Below are positions 16,348 to 24,362 of a DNA stretch of 64,000 nucleotides, piece by piece (the first letter of the stretch is position 1; every line of letters starts with the position of its first letter). The DNA is from Nocardioides insulae DSM 17944 (lineage in GTDB: Bacteria > Actinomycetota > Actinomycetes > Propionibacteriales > Nocardioidaceae), in contig NZ_KE383930.1 of NCBI RefSeq assembly GCF_000422825.1, forward strand, positions 1-64,000. Direction: 5' to 3'. Made by a program: the position numbers and the translations under genes. The notes under the pieces were generated by a model that had not been told where the DNA came from, made no database searches, and was given only the letters and a program-made list of their open reading frames with translations.

Positions 16348-16989
16348 TCACAGCCGCAGCCACTCCAGCACCGCACGGACCCGGCGGTGGTCGTCGGTGT
16401 CGGTGGGCAGGTCGAGCTTGGTGAAGATGTTGTTGATGTGCTTGGCGACGGCCTTCTCGGTGATCACCAGTTCGGCCGAGATGGCGGCGTTGCCCCGACC
16501 CTGGGCCATCAGGGCGAGCACCTCCCGCTCACGCCCGGTGAGCCGGTCGACCGGAGAGGCGGGATGACGGGCCAGCACCGCCGCCACCACCTCCGGATCG
16601 AGCACGGTGCCGCCTGCGGCGACGCGGTGCAGCGCCTCGACGAACTCGGCCACGTCGGAGACGCGATCCTTGAGCAGGTAGCCGATCGCCCCCTCGCCGC
16701 TGGCGAGGAGCTCGCGGGCGTAGAGCCGCTCGACGTACTGGGAGAGCACGAGCACCGGGAACGCGGGCCGTTCCTGCCGGATCCCGATCGCCGCCCGGAG
16801 TCCCTCGTCGGTGCCGGTCGGTGGCAGCCGGATGTCGACCACGGCGGCCTCGGCGGCGGGATCCCGAAGGGCGCGCTCCAGGTCGGCAAGGTTGTCGACG
16901 GCGGCCTGCACGGTGAACCCCTTGGCCTCCAACAGCTGGATCAGACCGGCCCGGAGGAGGGCGTGATCCTCGGCGACGACAACACGCAC
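16348..16989 (-). CDS. LuxR/NarL-type response regulator
   Basis: A 213-residue regulator. The receiver domain begins VVVAEDHALLRAG with the phosphorylation site Asp52 in VVDIRLPP; the C-terminal helix-turn-helix (LTGREREVLALMAQGRGNAAISAELVI) is of the LuxR type. Start is GTG at 16989, in frame and with GGAGG just upstream; it overlaps the histidine kinase gene by 49 bases, so translation of the pair is coupled. The frame is open further upstream inside the kinase gene but the receiver domain begins here. A likely target is the divergent MMPL transporter. Confidence 0.92.
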   Translation of the reverse strand: MRVVVAEDHALLRAGLIQLLEAKGFTVQAAVDNLADLERALRDPAAEAAVVDIRLPPTGTDEGLRAAIGIRQERPAFPVLVLSQYVERLYARELLASGEGAIGYLLKDRVSDVAEFVEALHRVAAGGTVLDPEVVAAVLARHPASPVDRLTGREREVLALMAQGRGNAAISAELVITEKAVAKHINNIFTKLDLPTDTDDHRRVRAVLEWLRL

Positions 16990-18107
16990 GGGACCTCCAG
17001 GGTGACGATCGTGGGTCCGCCCGGCGGGCTGGACAGCCTGATCGTGCCATCGAAGACCGCCAACCGGTCCGCGACACCACGCAGGCCGGACCCACCACCC
17101 GGGTCGGCACCCCCGACACCGTCGTCGCCGACCACGACGGTCAGCCACCCGGCTGCGTACCGGATCCGTACCCACGCCTCGCCCGCCCGCGCGTGCTTCC
17201 CGATGTTGGCCAGACACTCGGCGACCGCGAAGTAGAGCGCGGACTCCACCGGCTCCGGTGCCCGGCCCGGGAGGTCCACGGACAGCTGCACCGGCAGCGC
17301 CATGTCGACCGCGAGGGCCTCCACCGCACCGACCAGCCCGCGGTCGGCCAGGACCGGCGGATGGATACCGCGGACGACGTCGCGCAACTCCCCCAGCGCC
17401 GAGGACGAACTGCTCCGGGCCTCGTTGACCAGGCGGCGAGCGGCCTCGGGATCGCTCTCGAACAGGTCCTCGGCCAGGCCGAGGTTGAGCGAGAGAGCGG
17501 CCAGCCTGGCCTGGGGCCCGTCGTGCAGGTCACGTTCGATCCGCCGCAACTCGGCGGCGGAGTGATCGACCGCCTCGGCCCGGGATTCGGCCAGCAGCCG
17601 CACCCGCCGCTCCAGTTGCTCGGCGCGTCCCGGACAGAGCATCAGCCGGTCCACCGAGGCGCGGATCCGCATCAGCGGTCCGGCGCCGTACCACCAGATC
17701 GGGATGGTGATCACCAGGAGGAGGAGCAGCAGCACCAACAGCGAGAGCGTGAACCCGAGGGTCATCGCCCACAGCATCCACAAGAAGTCACGCCAGATGG
17801 CCGGATCGACGGCCTGGGCCCGCAGCCGGTTGAGCGGACCACGCGGGAGCGGGAGGTACGGCGAGGGCAGCGCCTGACCCAGGATCCGGGCGGCCATCCT
17901 CCGGTGCCAGTCGGCCAACGCCCGCGAGACCGGCAGCAGCGCCAGCACCACGACCACGCCGATCCACACGACGATCAGGACCCCGCCGAGCCAGACGAGC
18001 AGGAAGACGAGCAGAAGCGGCACGAACAGCATCACGTGCAGCGCGGCGTACCCGGTCACCTCGAAGGGCCCGGCACGCTCGGTCGTCTGATGGGGCACGG
18101 GGACCAT
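16941..18107 (-). CDS. sensor histidine kinase (HisKA_3, NarL partner)
   Basis: About 388 residues. Four hydrophobic helices lie near residues 22-36, 40-58, 108-122 and 122-142, with almost no external loop, suggesting it senses something within the membrane. The dimerisation helix carries the phospho-acceptor His195 in ERDLHDGPQARL, and the ATP-binding part shows the N box (ECLANIGKHA) and G box (VGDDGVGGADPGGGSGLRG). The start chosen is the ATG at 18107, because upstream in-frame codons encode a basic stretch without family similarity. It forms an operon with the response regulator and is divergent from the MMPL gene 133 bases away. Confidence 0.9.
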   Translation of the reverse strand: MVPVPHQTTERAGPFEVTGYAALHVMLFVPLLLVFLLVWLGGVLIVVWIGVVVVLALLPVSRALADWHRRMAARILGQALPSPYLPLPRGPLNRLRAQAVDPAIWRDFLWMLWAMTLGFTLSLLVLLLLLLVITIPIWWYGAGPLMRIRASVDRLMLCPGRAEQLERRVRLLAESRAEAVDHSAAELRRIERDLHDGPQARLAALSLNLGLAEDLFESDPEAARRLVNEARSSSSSALGELRDVVRGIHPPVLADRGLVGAVEALAVDMALPVQLSVDLPGRAPEPVESALYFAVAECLANIGKHARAGEAWVRIRYAAGWLTVVVGDDGVGGADPGGGSGLRGVADRLAVFDGTIRLSSPPGGPTIVTLEVPCVLSSPRITPSSGPV

Positions 18108-18240
18108 CCTGCCGCGCCGGCCCGGCCCGCGGCGGTGGTGCAGGCACCACTTCCATCTGGGGTGCACACGCCCCTGTGCGCTCGGGCGAGCCCGCCGAGG
18201 CTGGAGACATCCGATCATCTCTCCTCACCAGGAGTTCCCG

Positions 18241-20418
18241 ATGTCCCAGCGTTCAGCTCTCGCCGCCCTGCCGACCAGGGCCGCCAGATGGAGTGCCACC
18301 CACCCGTGGAGCGCGATCGGGCTGTGGCTGGCCTTCGTGGTCGCCGCGGTCGCCCTGTCCGCGCTCATCCCGACCCAGCAACCCACCGACGCCGACTACC
18401 GGGTCGGTGAATCCGGCCGGGCCGAGGCGATGGTCGACGAGGCGAACCTCGACGGCCCGCCCGTCGAGAACGTGCTCATCACCGCCACCGACGGCGTCCT
18501 CGACCGCAACATGGCCGAGGACGCCGCCGCCGCGCTCACCACCCAGATGACCCCCGTCGCCGGAGTCACCGAGGTCGGCGCTCCGATGTGGAACGAGGAC
18601 GACACCGCCGTCCTCGTGCCCGTCACCCTCGAGGAGTCCGAGGACCTGGACGTGGCGCCGATGCTCGCCGTCACCGACAATGTCCAGTCGACCTACCCGG
18701 ATCTGGAGGTGAGCCAGACCGGCGGGGAGAGCATCGACGAGGCGATCAACGAGCGGGTCGCCGAGGACCTGCGGACCGCGGAACTGTTCAGTCTGCCGAT
18801 CACCTTCGTGCTGATGCTGTTGGCCTTCGGCGCCCTCATCGCCGCCGGCATCCCGGTGCTGCTCGCCGCCACCAGCGTGGCGGCCACGATCGGGATCGCC
18901 GCGCCGATCTCGCTGCTGGTGCCCGCCGAACCCACCGTCATCAGCATGATCGTGCTGATCGGCATGGCCGTCGGGGTCGACTACTCGCTCTTCTACCTCA
19001 AACGGGAACGGGAGGAGCGCGCCGCCGGCCGCACCACCCTCGACTCCGTGGACCTCGCGGCGCAGACCTCCGGACACGCCATCGTGGTCTCCGGGCTCGC
19101 CGTGATCGCCGCCCTCGCCGGGCTGTTCGTACTCACCGACACCACCTTCAACTCGCTGGCGGTCGGCGCGATCACCGTGGTGGCCGTCGCCGTGCTCGGC
19201 TCGATCACCGTCCTGCCGGCCCTGCTGGCCAAACTCGGCCGCTGGGTGGACCGGCCGCGGGTCCCGCTGCTGTGGCGGCTCAACCGGCGGATCGGTCGGG
19301 GCGGTATCAGCGGCCGCGTCCTCGGCCCCGTCGTCCGGCACCCGCTGGTCGCCCTGCTGGTCGCCGTCGTACCGATCGTGCTGCTCACCGTGCCCGCGCT
19401 CGGCATGAAGACCCACGAGGCAGGGCTGAACACGCTGCCTCCCGACATCCCCGAGGTCGCCACGATGGCCGCGGTGACCGAGGAGTTCCCTCAGGAGGGC
19501 AGCACCGCCGATGTCGTCGTCCGGGCGCCGGCGTCCGACCGGTCCGAGGTGGCCGCGGCGCTCAGCGGGCTCGAGGACGACGCCGCCGCGACCGGTGAGT
19601 TCACCGACACCGACGCGGAGATCCAGGTCTCGGCCGACGGCACCACCTCACGGATCCAACTCGCCATGCCCTTCGACCCGGAGAGCGACCGCGCGGACGA
19701 GGCGATCAAGATCCTCCGCGAGGACCTCGCCCCCCAGGCCCTCGACGGGGTCACGGACGAGTGGGCGGTCGGTGGCGACACGGCCACCTCGGTCGACTTC
19801 ACCGACAAGCTGCGCGAACGCCTGCCCTGGGTGATCGGCTTCGTCCTGCTGCTCACCCTGCTGATGATGGGCTTCGCCTTCCGGAGTATCCCGATCGCGC
19901 TGATCTCCGCGGCCCTCAACCTCGCCTCGGTCGCGGTCGTCTTCGGGGTGATGACGGTGGTCTTCCAGCACGGCGTCGGTGAGGAACTCCTCGACTTCAC
20001 CTCGCCCGGCTACCTGATCTCGTGGGTGCCGATCTTCGTGATGGTCGTGCTCGTGGGGCTCTCGATGGACTACCACGTCTTCGTGCTCAGCCGGGTCAAG
20101 GAGTACGTCGACCAGGGGCTGCCCACCCGTGCCGCGGTCCGTCGCGGCATCGCCGACACCGCCGGCACCGTCACCAGCGCAGCCGCCGTGATGATCTCGG
20201 TCTTCGCGCTCTTCGCCACCCTGTCCATGATGGAGATGAAGATGATGGGGGTCGGGCTCTCCGCCGCGATCCTCATCGACGCCACCCTGATCCGTCTGGT
20301 CGCCCTGCCCGCACTGCTGGTGCTGCTCGGCGACCGGGTCTGGTGGCCCCGCCGCCCGGCCGATCTCCCGCCTGCCGCTGTTGTCGAGCCCGAGCACCTT
20401 GCTGGGGTGCGGTCGTGA
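18241..20418 (+). CDS. MMPL/RND family membrane transporter
   Basis: A 725-residue RND-type transporter with 12 expected membrane helices: one near residue 25-45, then two blocks of helices (about 185-360 and 535-715) each preceded by a large extracytoplasmic loop. The proton-relay type segments VGVDYSLFYLKR and VGLSMDYHVFVLSRV are intact. MMPL proteins export lipids, siderophores or drugs. AGGAG at 18230-18234 sits six bases before the ATG. It is divergent from the kinase/regulator operon, an arrangement that strongly suggests this pump is induced by that system, perhaps on membrane stress. Substrate unknown. Confidence 0.9.
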   Translation: MSQRSALAALPTRAARWSATHPWSAIGLWLAFVVAAVALSALIPTQQPTDADYRVGESGRAEAMVDEANLDGPPVENVLITATDGVLDRNMAEDAAAALTTQMTPVAGVTEVGAPMWNEDDTAVLVPVTLEESEDLDVAPMLAVTDNVQSTYPDLEVSQTGGESIDEAINERVAEDLRTAELFSLPITFVLMLLAFGALIAAGIPVLLAATSVAATIGIAAPISLLVPAEPTVISMIVLIGMAVGVDYSLFYLKREREERAAGRTTLDSVDLAAQTSGHAIVVSGLAVIAALAGLFVLTDTTFNSLAVGAITVVAVAVLGSITVLPALLAKLGRWVDRPRVPLLWRLNRRIGRGGISGRVLGPVVRHPLVALLVAVVPIVLLTVPALGMKTHEAGLNTLPPDIPEVATMAAVTEEFPQEGSTADVVVRAPASDRSEVAAALSGLEDDAAATGEFTDTDAEIQVSADGTTSRIQLAMPFDPESDRADEAIKILREDLAPQALDGVTDEWAVGGDTATSVDFTDKLRERLPWVIGFVLLLTLLMMGFAFRSIPIALISAALNLASVAVVFGVMTVVFQHGVGEELLDFTSPGYLISWVPIFVMVVLVGLSMDYHVFVLSRVKEYVDQGLPTRAAVRRGIADTAGTVTSAAAVMISVFALFATLSMMEMKMMGVGLSAAILIDATLIRLVALPALLVLLGDRVWWPRRPADLPPAAVVEPEHLAGVRS

Positions 20419-20436
20419 TCGGTGGTGCGGACGGTT

Positions 20437-20460
20437 CCCCGGTTCACCGGTGAAAGTGTC
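20437..20460. repeat. palindromic intergenic repeat, copy 1
   Basis: Starts TTCCCCGGTTCACCGG and continues TGAAAGTG. It matches the element at 35329-35353 in 22 or more positions. The core CCGGT-TC-ACCGG is itself palindromic. It lies directly after the MMPL stop and runs into the large hairpin that follows. Confidence 0.5.
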
Positions 20461-20497
20461 GCTACCCGGCCGAAAAATCGGCCAGGTAGCGACACTT
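20454..20497 (+). terminator. long stem-loop after the MMPL gene
   Basis: A 13-bp perfect stem (AAGTGTCGCTACC with GGTAGCGACACTT) continues after one C/A mismatch into a further 6-bp stem (GGCCGA with TCGGCC) closed by AAAA. It lies 36 bases after the MMPL stop. There is no T run after it, so it may act as a factor-independent actinobacterial terminator or as a processed or structural repeat. Confidence 0.6.
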
Positions 20498-20583
20498 CTC
20501 CCTGGGTGACGTGACGGGAGTGACGACAGTGACCGCGTCTCCAGCTCATCCGGCAGGAGCCACCCTGGCTCCGGTGGGTCTTC

Positions 20584-20589
20584 TAGGGT
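20584..20589 (+). promoter_or_regulatory. -10 box of the VOC gene (leaderless)
   Basis: TAGGGT followed by six bases and the GTG start at 20596. Confidence 0.55.
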
Positions 20590-20595
20590 GAGGTC

Positions 20596-21282
20596 GTGTT
20601 CCTCGAGAACGTCGTCGGCGACGCCACGGACCCGCGCACGCTCGGCCGGTTCTGGGAGGCGGTGCTCGGCACGGAGACCCTGACCGATGAGCCGGCGGGC
20701 TACGAGACCCGACTGGAGGTGCCGGACGGACCGGTGTTGGACCTCTGCTTCCAGCGGGTGCCGACACCTCCCTCCGGTCCCCGGCGGCTCCGGTGGGGGC
20801 TCCGGGACGACGTCGGGCGTCACGACCGACTGCTCGAGCTCGGCGCCACCCGCGCCCGGGGCCAGGACGGGGTGTGGTTCGCGGACCCGGCCGGCAACCC
20901 CTTCTCCGTGGTGGCCGACCCGGCCTACGCCGACACCGGCCCGGTCGTCGTACTCTCGCTCGACGTCGCCGACCCCGACCGCGAACTCGTCTTCTGGGCC
21001 TGGCTGACCGGGTGGCGGCCGACCCCGGGCGCAGCCGCCCTCCGTCACCCCTCCCAGCGCGGCCCGGTGCTCGAACTGAGACTCGAGCCCGAGCCCAAGC
21101 GAACGGGCAAGAACCAGATGCACCTCGACATCCGGCTCGAGCCGGGCGACGACCACGACGCCCTCGCCCGCGAGATCGTCGATCGCGGCGGCGCACCCCT
21201 CCACACCGACTGGGGCGACCTCCCCTGGCGCTGTTACCTCGACCTATCCGGCAACGAGTTCTGTCTCCTCCCGTCCCGGTGA
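20596..21282 (+). CDS. VOC (glyoxalase/bleomycin-resistance) superfamily protein, two-domain
   Basis: A 228-residue protein built from two paired-beta modules, the first starting LENVVGDATDPRTLGRFWEAVLG and the second near residue 117 (VVVLSLDVADPDRELVFWAWLTG). Each has the beta-alpha-beta-beta-beta pattern of the VOC fold, including GRHDRLLELGATRARGQDGVWFADPAGNPF. Such duplicated glyoxalase-like proteins are abundant in actinobacteria and mostly unassigned; roles include isomerases, dioxygenases and antibiotic binding. Start GTG is supported by the TAGGGT box exactly six bases upstream. No operon partner. Confidence 0.82.
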   Translation: MFLENVVGDATDPRTLGRFWEAVLGTETLTDEPAGYETRLEVPDGPVLDLCFQRVPTPPSGPRRLRWGLRDDVGRHDRLLELGATRARGQDGVWFADPAGNPFSVVADPAYADTGPVVVLSLDVADPDRELVFWAWLTGWRPTPGAAALRHPSQRGPVLELRLEPEPKRTGKNQMHLDIRLEPGDDHDALAREIVDRGGAPLHTDWGDLPWRCYLDLSGNEFCLLPSR

Positions 21283-21378
21283 CGGTGCGGTTCCCGGGTT
21301 GGAACGCCTCGCCATCCGTGAGCGTCGATGCCGGCACTCGCTCTGGTCAGCAGCGACCGGGCCGGTCAGGATGGCGGG

Positions 21379-21840
21379 ATGGTGAGACCACGTCTGGCGG
21401 CGTCCGCCCAGGACTTCGCCGAGGCCGCCGCCCTCCAGGCCGACTTCAACCGGGAGTACGACTCCCCCACGCTCGAGCCGGACGACCTCGCCGCTCACCT
21501 GAGCAGATTGAGTGCCGGCGGCGACACCCGCGTCTGGCTGGTGGGTACGCCGGCGCTGGGCCACGGCCTGGTGCGGCTGCGCACCCAGACCACCGTCGAC
21601 GAGCTCGAGGGCTACCTGGCCGAGTTCTACGTCGTCCCGGATCGCCGCGGCCAGGGTCTGGGATCGATCCTGCTGCAGGCGATCATCGACGACCTCCGTT
21701 CGCTGGGCGCGACGTACCTCGACCTCAACACCAGTGAGGACGACGACTCGGCGCGGGCGATCTATGAGAAGTTCGGGTTCGACTGCCATGAAGGGCGCGG
21801 TTCCGGGCCGCTGGCGATCTACTACGAACTGGATCTGTGA
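21379..21840 (+). CDS. GNAT-family N-acetyltransferase
   Basis: About 153 residues. The acetyl-CoA pyrophosphate loop is clear as RRGQGLGS (residues 89-96), preceded by the beta strand AEFYVVPD and followed by ILLQAIIDDLRSLGATYLDLNTSEDDDSARAIYEKFGF, the classic GNAT C-terminal half. The ATG at 21379 is preferred to an in-frame ATG at 21328, because the fold starts with VRPRLAAS and a CAGGAT box lies six bases upstream. It acetylates an amine of unknown identity in the cytoplasm. The rhodanese gene follows at 23 bases but has its own -10 box. Confidence 0.85.
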   Translation: MVRPRLAASAQDFAEAAALQADFNREYDSPTLEPDDLAAHLSRLSAGGDTRVWLVGTPALGHGLVRLRTQTTVDELEGYLAEFYVVPDRRGQGLGSILLQAIIDDLRSLGATYLDLNTSEDDDSARAIYEKFGFDCHEGRGSGPLAIYYELDL

Positions 21841-21850
21841 GGCCGTCTCC

Positions 21851-21856
21851 TACAGT
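21851..21856 (+). promoter_or_regulatory. -10 box of the rhodanese gene (leaderless)
   Basis: TACAGT followed by six bases and the GTG start at 21863. Confidence 0.55.
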
Positions 21857-21862
21857 TGCCCT

Positions 21863-22192
21863 GTGATTCCCACAGTTGCCATCGACGGGGTGCCCCACCC
21901 GCTGCCCCCGGGTCTGTCCGTGCTCGACGTCCGCGAGGATGCCGAGTGGATGGCGGGGCACATCGCCGACGCCGTTCACATCCCGCTGGCCGAACTGCCG
22001 GCCCGCACCTCCGAGGTGCCCGAAGGACAGGTGCTGGTGGTGTGCAAGGTGGGCGGTCGCTCCGCCCAGGCCACGATGTACCTCGGCCAGCAGGGGCATG
22101 ACGTGGTCAACCTCGACGGCGGCATGCTCGACTGGGAGGCCGCCGGGCGGGAGATGGTCAGCGAGACCGGTGCCCCGCCGATGGTGGTCTGA
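21863..22192 (+). CDS. rhodanese-like domain protein (single domain)
   Basis: A 109-residue single rhodanese domain. The strand VLDVREDAEWMAGHIADAVHIPLAEL and the active-site loop with Cys61 in VCKVGGRSAQ are intact, so it can carry a persulfide and transfer sulfur. The C-terminal half ends with DVVNLDGGMLDWEAAGREM, as in typical GlpE-like proteins. Start GTG is fixed by the TACAGT box six bases upstream; a longer in-frame reading would run through the acetyltransferase gene in another frame and is rejected. Acceptor unknown. Confidence 0.88.
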   Translation: MIPTVAIDGVPHPLPPGLSVLDVREDAEWMAGHIADAVHIPLAELPARTSEVPEGQVLVVCKVGGRSAQATMYLGQQGHDVVNLDGGMLDWEAAGREMVSETGAPPMVV

Positions 22193-22204
22193 TCGGCGCC
22201 CGCC

Positions 22205-23080
22205 TCACAGGCAGTTGGTCTCCACGTAGCCGAAGTAGGAGGTCACCGCGTCGAGGTCCTCGGGGGCGACGATGGCGGTGGAGAGGCCGACCAGTTCACC
22301 GTCGTCCGGGGTGCTCGCGACATGGTCGGCGAAGACCTCGAACCCTTCCTGCTGGGCGGTCGTCATGTCCTCGGCCGGTCGCATCCCGGCCACGACGCCC
22401 TTCGCATCGAGGGTGGAGTCGGCCCCGGTGAAGCGGGTGTAGTCGGCGCAGAACTCCGCCCTGGTGGGCGCGGTCTCTGCCGGCGTGTCCGCAAGAGCTC
22501 CGGAGAACGCCACCACGCCGATCCCGAGGATCGCGAACAGCAGCGCGCCCAGGCAAGCCACCACCACCAGTCGGCGGTGCCTGCGCTGCGCCTCTTCGAA
22601 GGACGGCGAGAAACCCTGGGTGCCGGGGCCGAAACCCGGCAACACCACCGCCGTCTGCTCCGCCACCGACGGGCGCGCCGCGGCGGCCACGCGCGGGTGC
22701 GCGCTCGGGGGCTGGAACGGCGCGGACGGCGGTGCGGACCACGCCTGCGCCGGTCGGCCGGGCACCCGCGCCGGAGCGGACACCGGAACGGCAGGCGCGG
22801 GAGGGGCGGACGCGGGAGCCGGCGCGGCCGGTCGGGTCGCTGGTCGCGGAGGCCGCACCTCCCTGCGGCGTACCGGTCCGCCCGGTCGCACCGGGTAGCG
22901 GCGCCGATCCGACACCCTCGTGGTGCCGTCGTCCTCGACGCCGCCGTCCTCCGTCGGAATGGGCCCCTCCACCCCGGGGCGGGTGTGGTGGCTCCACCGC
23001 GCACCGTCCCACCAGCGGATCACGCCGCGCTGATCGGCGTACCAGCCCGGTGGGATCGGTCGGTCGGGGCTCTGGTTCAC
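22205..23080 (-). CDS. DUF2510 membrane protein with extracytoplasmic C-terminal domain
   Basis: About 291 residues. The N-terminal DUF2510 motif reads PPGWYADQRGVIRWWDGARWS; then comes a Pro/Ala-rich linker of about 100 residues, a membrane helix (LVVVACLGALLFAILGIGVV) and an outside domain of about 85 residues with two cysteines (FCADY and TNCL). The start chosen is GTG at 23080, with GAGGGA upstream, which places DUF2510 at the N-terminus as usual. The outer domain resembles the mature part of the lipoprotein encoded immediately upstream, so the pair seem to be duplicates of one exported module in two membrane formats. Function unknown. Confidence 0.78.
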   Translation of the reverse strand: MNQSPDRPIPPGWYADQRGVIRWWDGARWSHHTRPGVEGPIPTEDGGVEDDGTTRVSDRRRYPVRPGGPVRRREVRPPRPATRPAAPAPASAPPAPAVPVSAPARVPGRPAQAWSAPPSAPFQPPSAHPRVAAAARPSVAEQTAVVLPGFGPGTQGFSPSFEEAQRRHRRLVVVACLGALLFAILGIGVVAFSGALADTPAETAPTRAEFCADYTRFTGADSTLDAKGVVAGMRPAEDMTTAQQEGFEVFADHVASTPDDGELVGLSTAIVAPEDLDAVTSYFGYVETNCL

Positions 23081-23133
23081 GTTGCTGTTTCCCTCGATGG
23101 CGATGACCGGGTCGAGGACCCGGGTCCCGGCGT

Positions 23134-23538
23134 TCAGTCGCAGGTGCTGTCGCTCCACTCGATGAAGGCGGTCGCCTTGGTGACCATCTCCTGGTCGAGG
23201 TCGGACGGGTCGACGTCAGAGAGCCCGGAGTCGAGGTCCTCACCGCTGGTGTCCTGGGGAAGGGTCTTGAACAGCTCGATCAGCGCGTCGAACCCCTCGG
23301 CCGCGTCGGCGGGGATCTCGTCGGACAGCTCGACGTCCTCCAGCCGGTCGACGGCATCGCCGATGGTGCCGTCGTCGTCGACGTCGTCCAGGGTGTCGCA
23401 CAGTTGCTGCGCGCTGAGCGGCCCGTCGTCCTCGCCACCGCACGCGCTCGCGCCCAGGCCGACGACGAGGAGCAGAGCGGCGAGGCCGGAGGCTTGTGCC
23501 ACTCCGGTACGGCGCGCGCGGACAGCAGTCGATCGCAT
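23134..23538 (-). CDS. small lipoprotein related to the next gene's outer domain
   Basis: 134 residues with a type II signal peptide: basic N-terminus, hydrophobic stretch SGLAALLLVVGLGA and a lipobox ending ASAC (Cys33). The mature part is very acidic and has the pattern LCDTLDD near the start, PADAAEGFDALIELFKTLPQD in the middle and a Cys near the end (DSTCD), which parallels the C-terminal domain of the DUF2510 protein. Start ATG has GAGGAG upstream. It probably sits on the outer face of the membrane, co-transcribed with the DUF2510 gene 53 bases downstream. Role unknown. Confidence 0.78.
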   Translation of the reverse strand: MRSTAVRARRTGVAQASGLAALLLVVGLGASACGGEDDGPLSAQQLCDTLDDVDDDGTIGDAVDRLEDVELSDEIPADAAEGFDALIELFKTLPQDTSGEDLDSGLSDVDPSDLDQEMVTKATAFIEWSDSTCD

Positions 23539-23599
23539 GATGGTCTCCTCGACGTCAGCACGGATGCCGTTCACCCGCGACGGGTGCCACTCTGCCCCG

Positions 23600-24325
23600 T
23601 CAGTGCGCCCCGAAACCATCCCTGCGGGCGGCCTCGCCACGGGTGCCGCCGAAGACGCGCGGCAGGCTCAGGTCTCGGGCTATCGCGAGTCGTTGGAGGT
23701 ACTCCTCGCGGGGCACCTCGACCACCCCGAGGGAGGCCAGGTGCGGGGTGGTCCACTGCACGTCGAGCAGGCGCGACCCGACCTCGTCGGCCGGCCCTTC
23801 CAGCAGCAGGTCGACCAGAGCGACCAGGGCGACCTTCGAGGCGTCCCGCGCATGGTGGAACATCGACTCCCCCGCGAACAGTCCCCCGATCGCGACGCCG
23901 TACAACCCGCCCACCAGTCGCCCCTGCTGCCAGGTCTCCACCGAGTGGGCCCAGCCGAGCCGGTGCAGCTCGGCGTACGCCGCACGGATCGGCTCGTCGA
24001 TCCAACCCTGTGGTCGGGACGGGTCGGCGCAGCGCTCCACGACCGCCTCGAAGTCGGTGTCGATCCTGATCTCGAAGTCCCTCGTGGCCCGGCGCAGAGA
24101 CCGGGAGACCCGCAGACCGTCCAGGGGGAGGATGCCCCGCTCCACGGGGGAGAACCACAGCAGTGGGTCGCGTCGGCGCGGACCGGGCATGGGGAACAGG
24201 CCGTGACGGTACGCCGCCAGCAGGGTGCCCGGTGCCAGGTCGGCGCCCATGCCGACCAGGTCGTCCAGCCCGTCCTCGTCAGGGACCGAGAAGCTCCACT
24301 GTGAGGGTGGCGGTTCGACGGGCAT
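23600..24325 (-). CDS. aat: leucyl/phenylalanyl-tRNA--protein transferase
   Basis: A 241-residue Aat protein. Diagnostic segments are YRHGLFPMP, LLWFSPVERGILPLD, GWAHSVETWQQGRLVGGLYG, GGLFAGESMFHH and LDVQWTTPHLASLG, in the normal order and at normal length. It moves Leu or Phe from charged tRNA to the N-terminal Arg or Lys of proteins, marking them for ClpS/ClpAP-type degradation. Start ATG at 24325 has a TAACTT box seven bases upstream. It is divergent from the EcsC-family gene with only 37 bases between the starts, and both promoters must overlap. Confidence 0.95.
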   Translation of the reverse strand: MPVEPPPSQWSFSVPDEDGLDDLVGMGADLAPGTLLAAYRHGLFPMPGPRRRDPLLWFSPVERGILPLDGLRVSRSLRRATRDFEIRIDTDFEAVVERCADPSRPQGWIDEPIRAAYAELHRLGWAHSVETWQQGRLVGGLYGVAIGGLFAGESMFHHARDASKVALVALVDLLLEGPADEVGSRLLDVQWTTPHLASLGVVEVPREEYLQRLAIARDLSLPRVFGGTRGEAARRDGFGAH

Positions 24326-24332
24326 GGGGCCG

Positions 24333-24356
24333 AAGTTACCCGCCGCAGCCTACTCT
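24333..24356. promoter_or_regulatory. back-to-back leaderless promoters of aat and the EcsC gene
   Basis: Minus-strand TAACTT (24333-24338) lies seven bases before the aat ATG; plus-strand TACTCT (24351-24356) lies six bases before the EcsC ATG at 24363. The two boxes are 12 bases apart, so their -35 regions cross each other. Confidence 0.55.
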
Positions 24357-24362
24357 GAGGGC

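Noticed and set aside
14866-17235. Very long open frame on the plus strand opposite the ClC and response regulator genes
   Set aside because: It has no family similarity and mirrors the codon pattern of the real minus-strand genes, a usual effect of very high GC; the same applies to 31908-34811 opposite the SNF2 gene.
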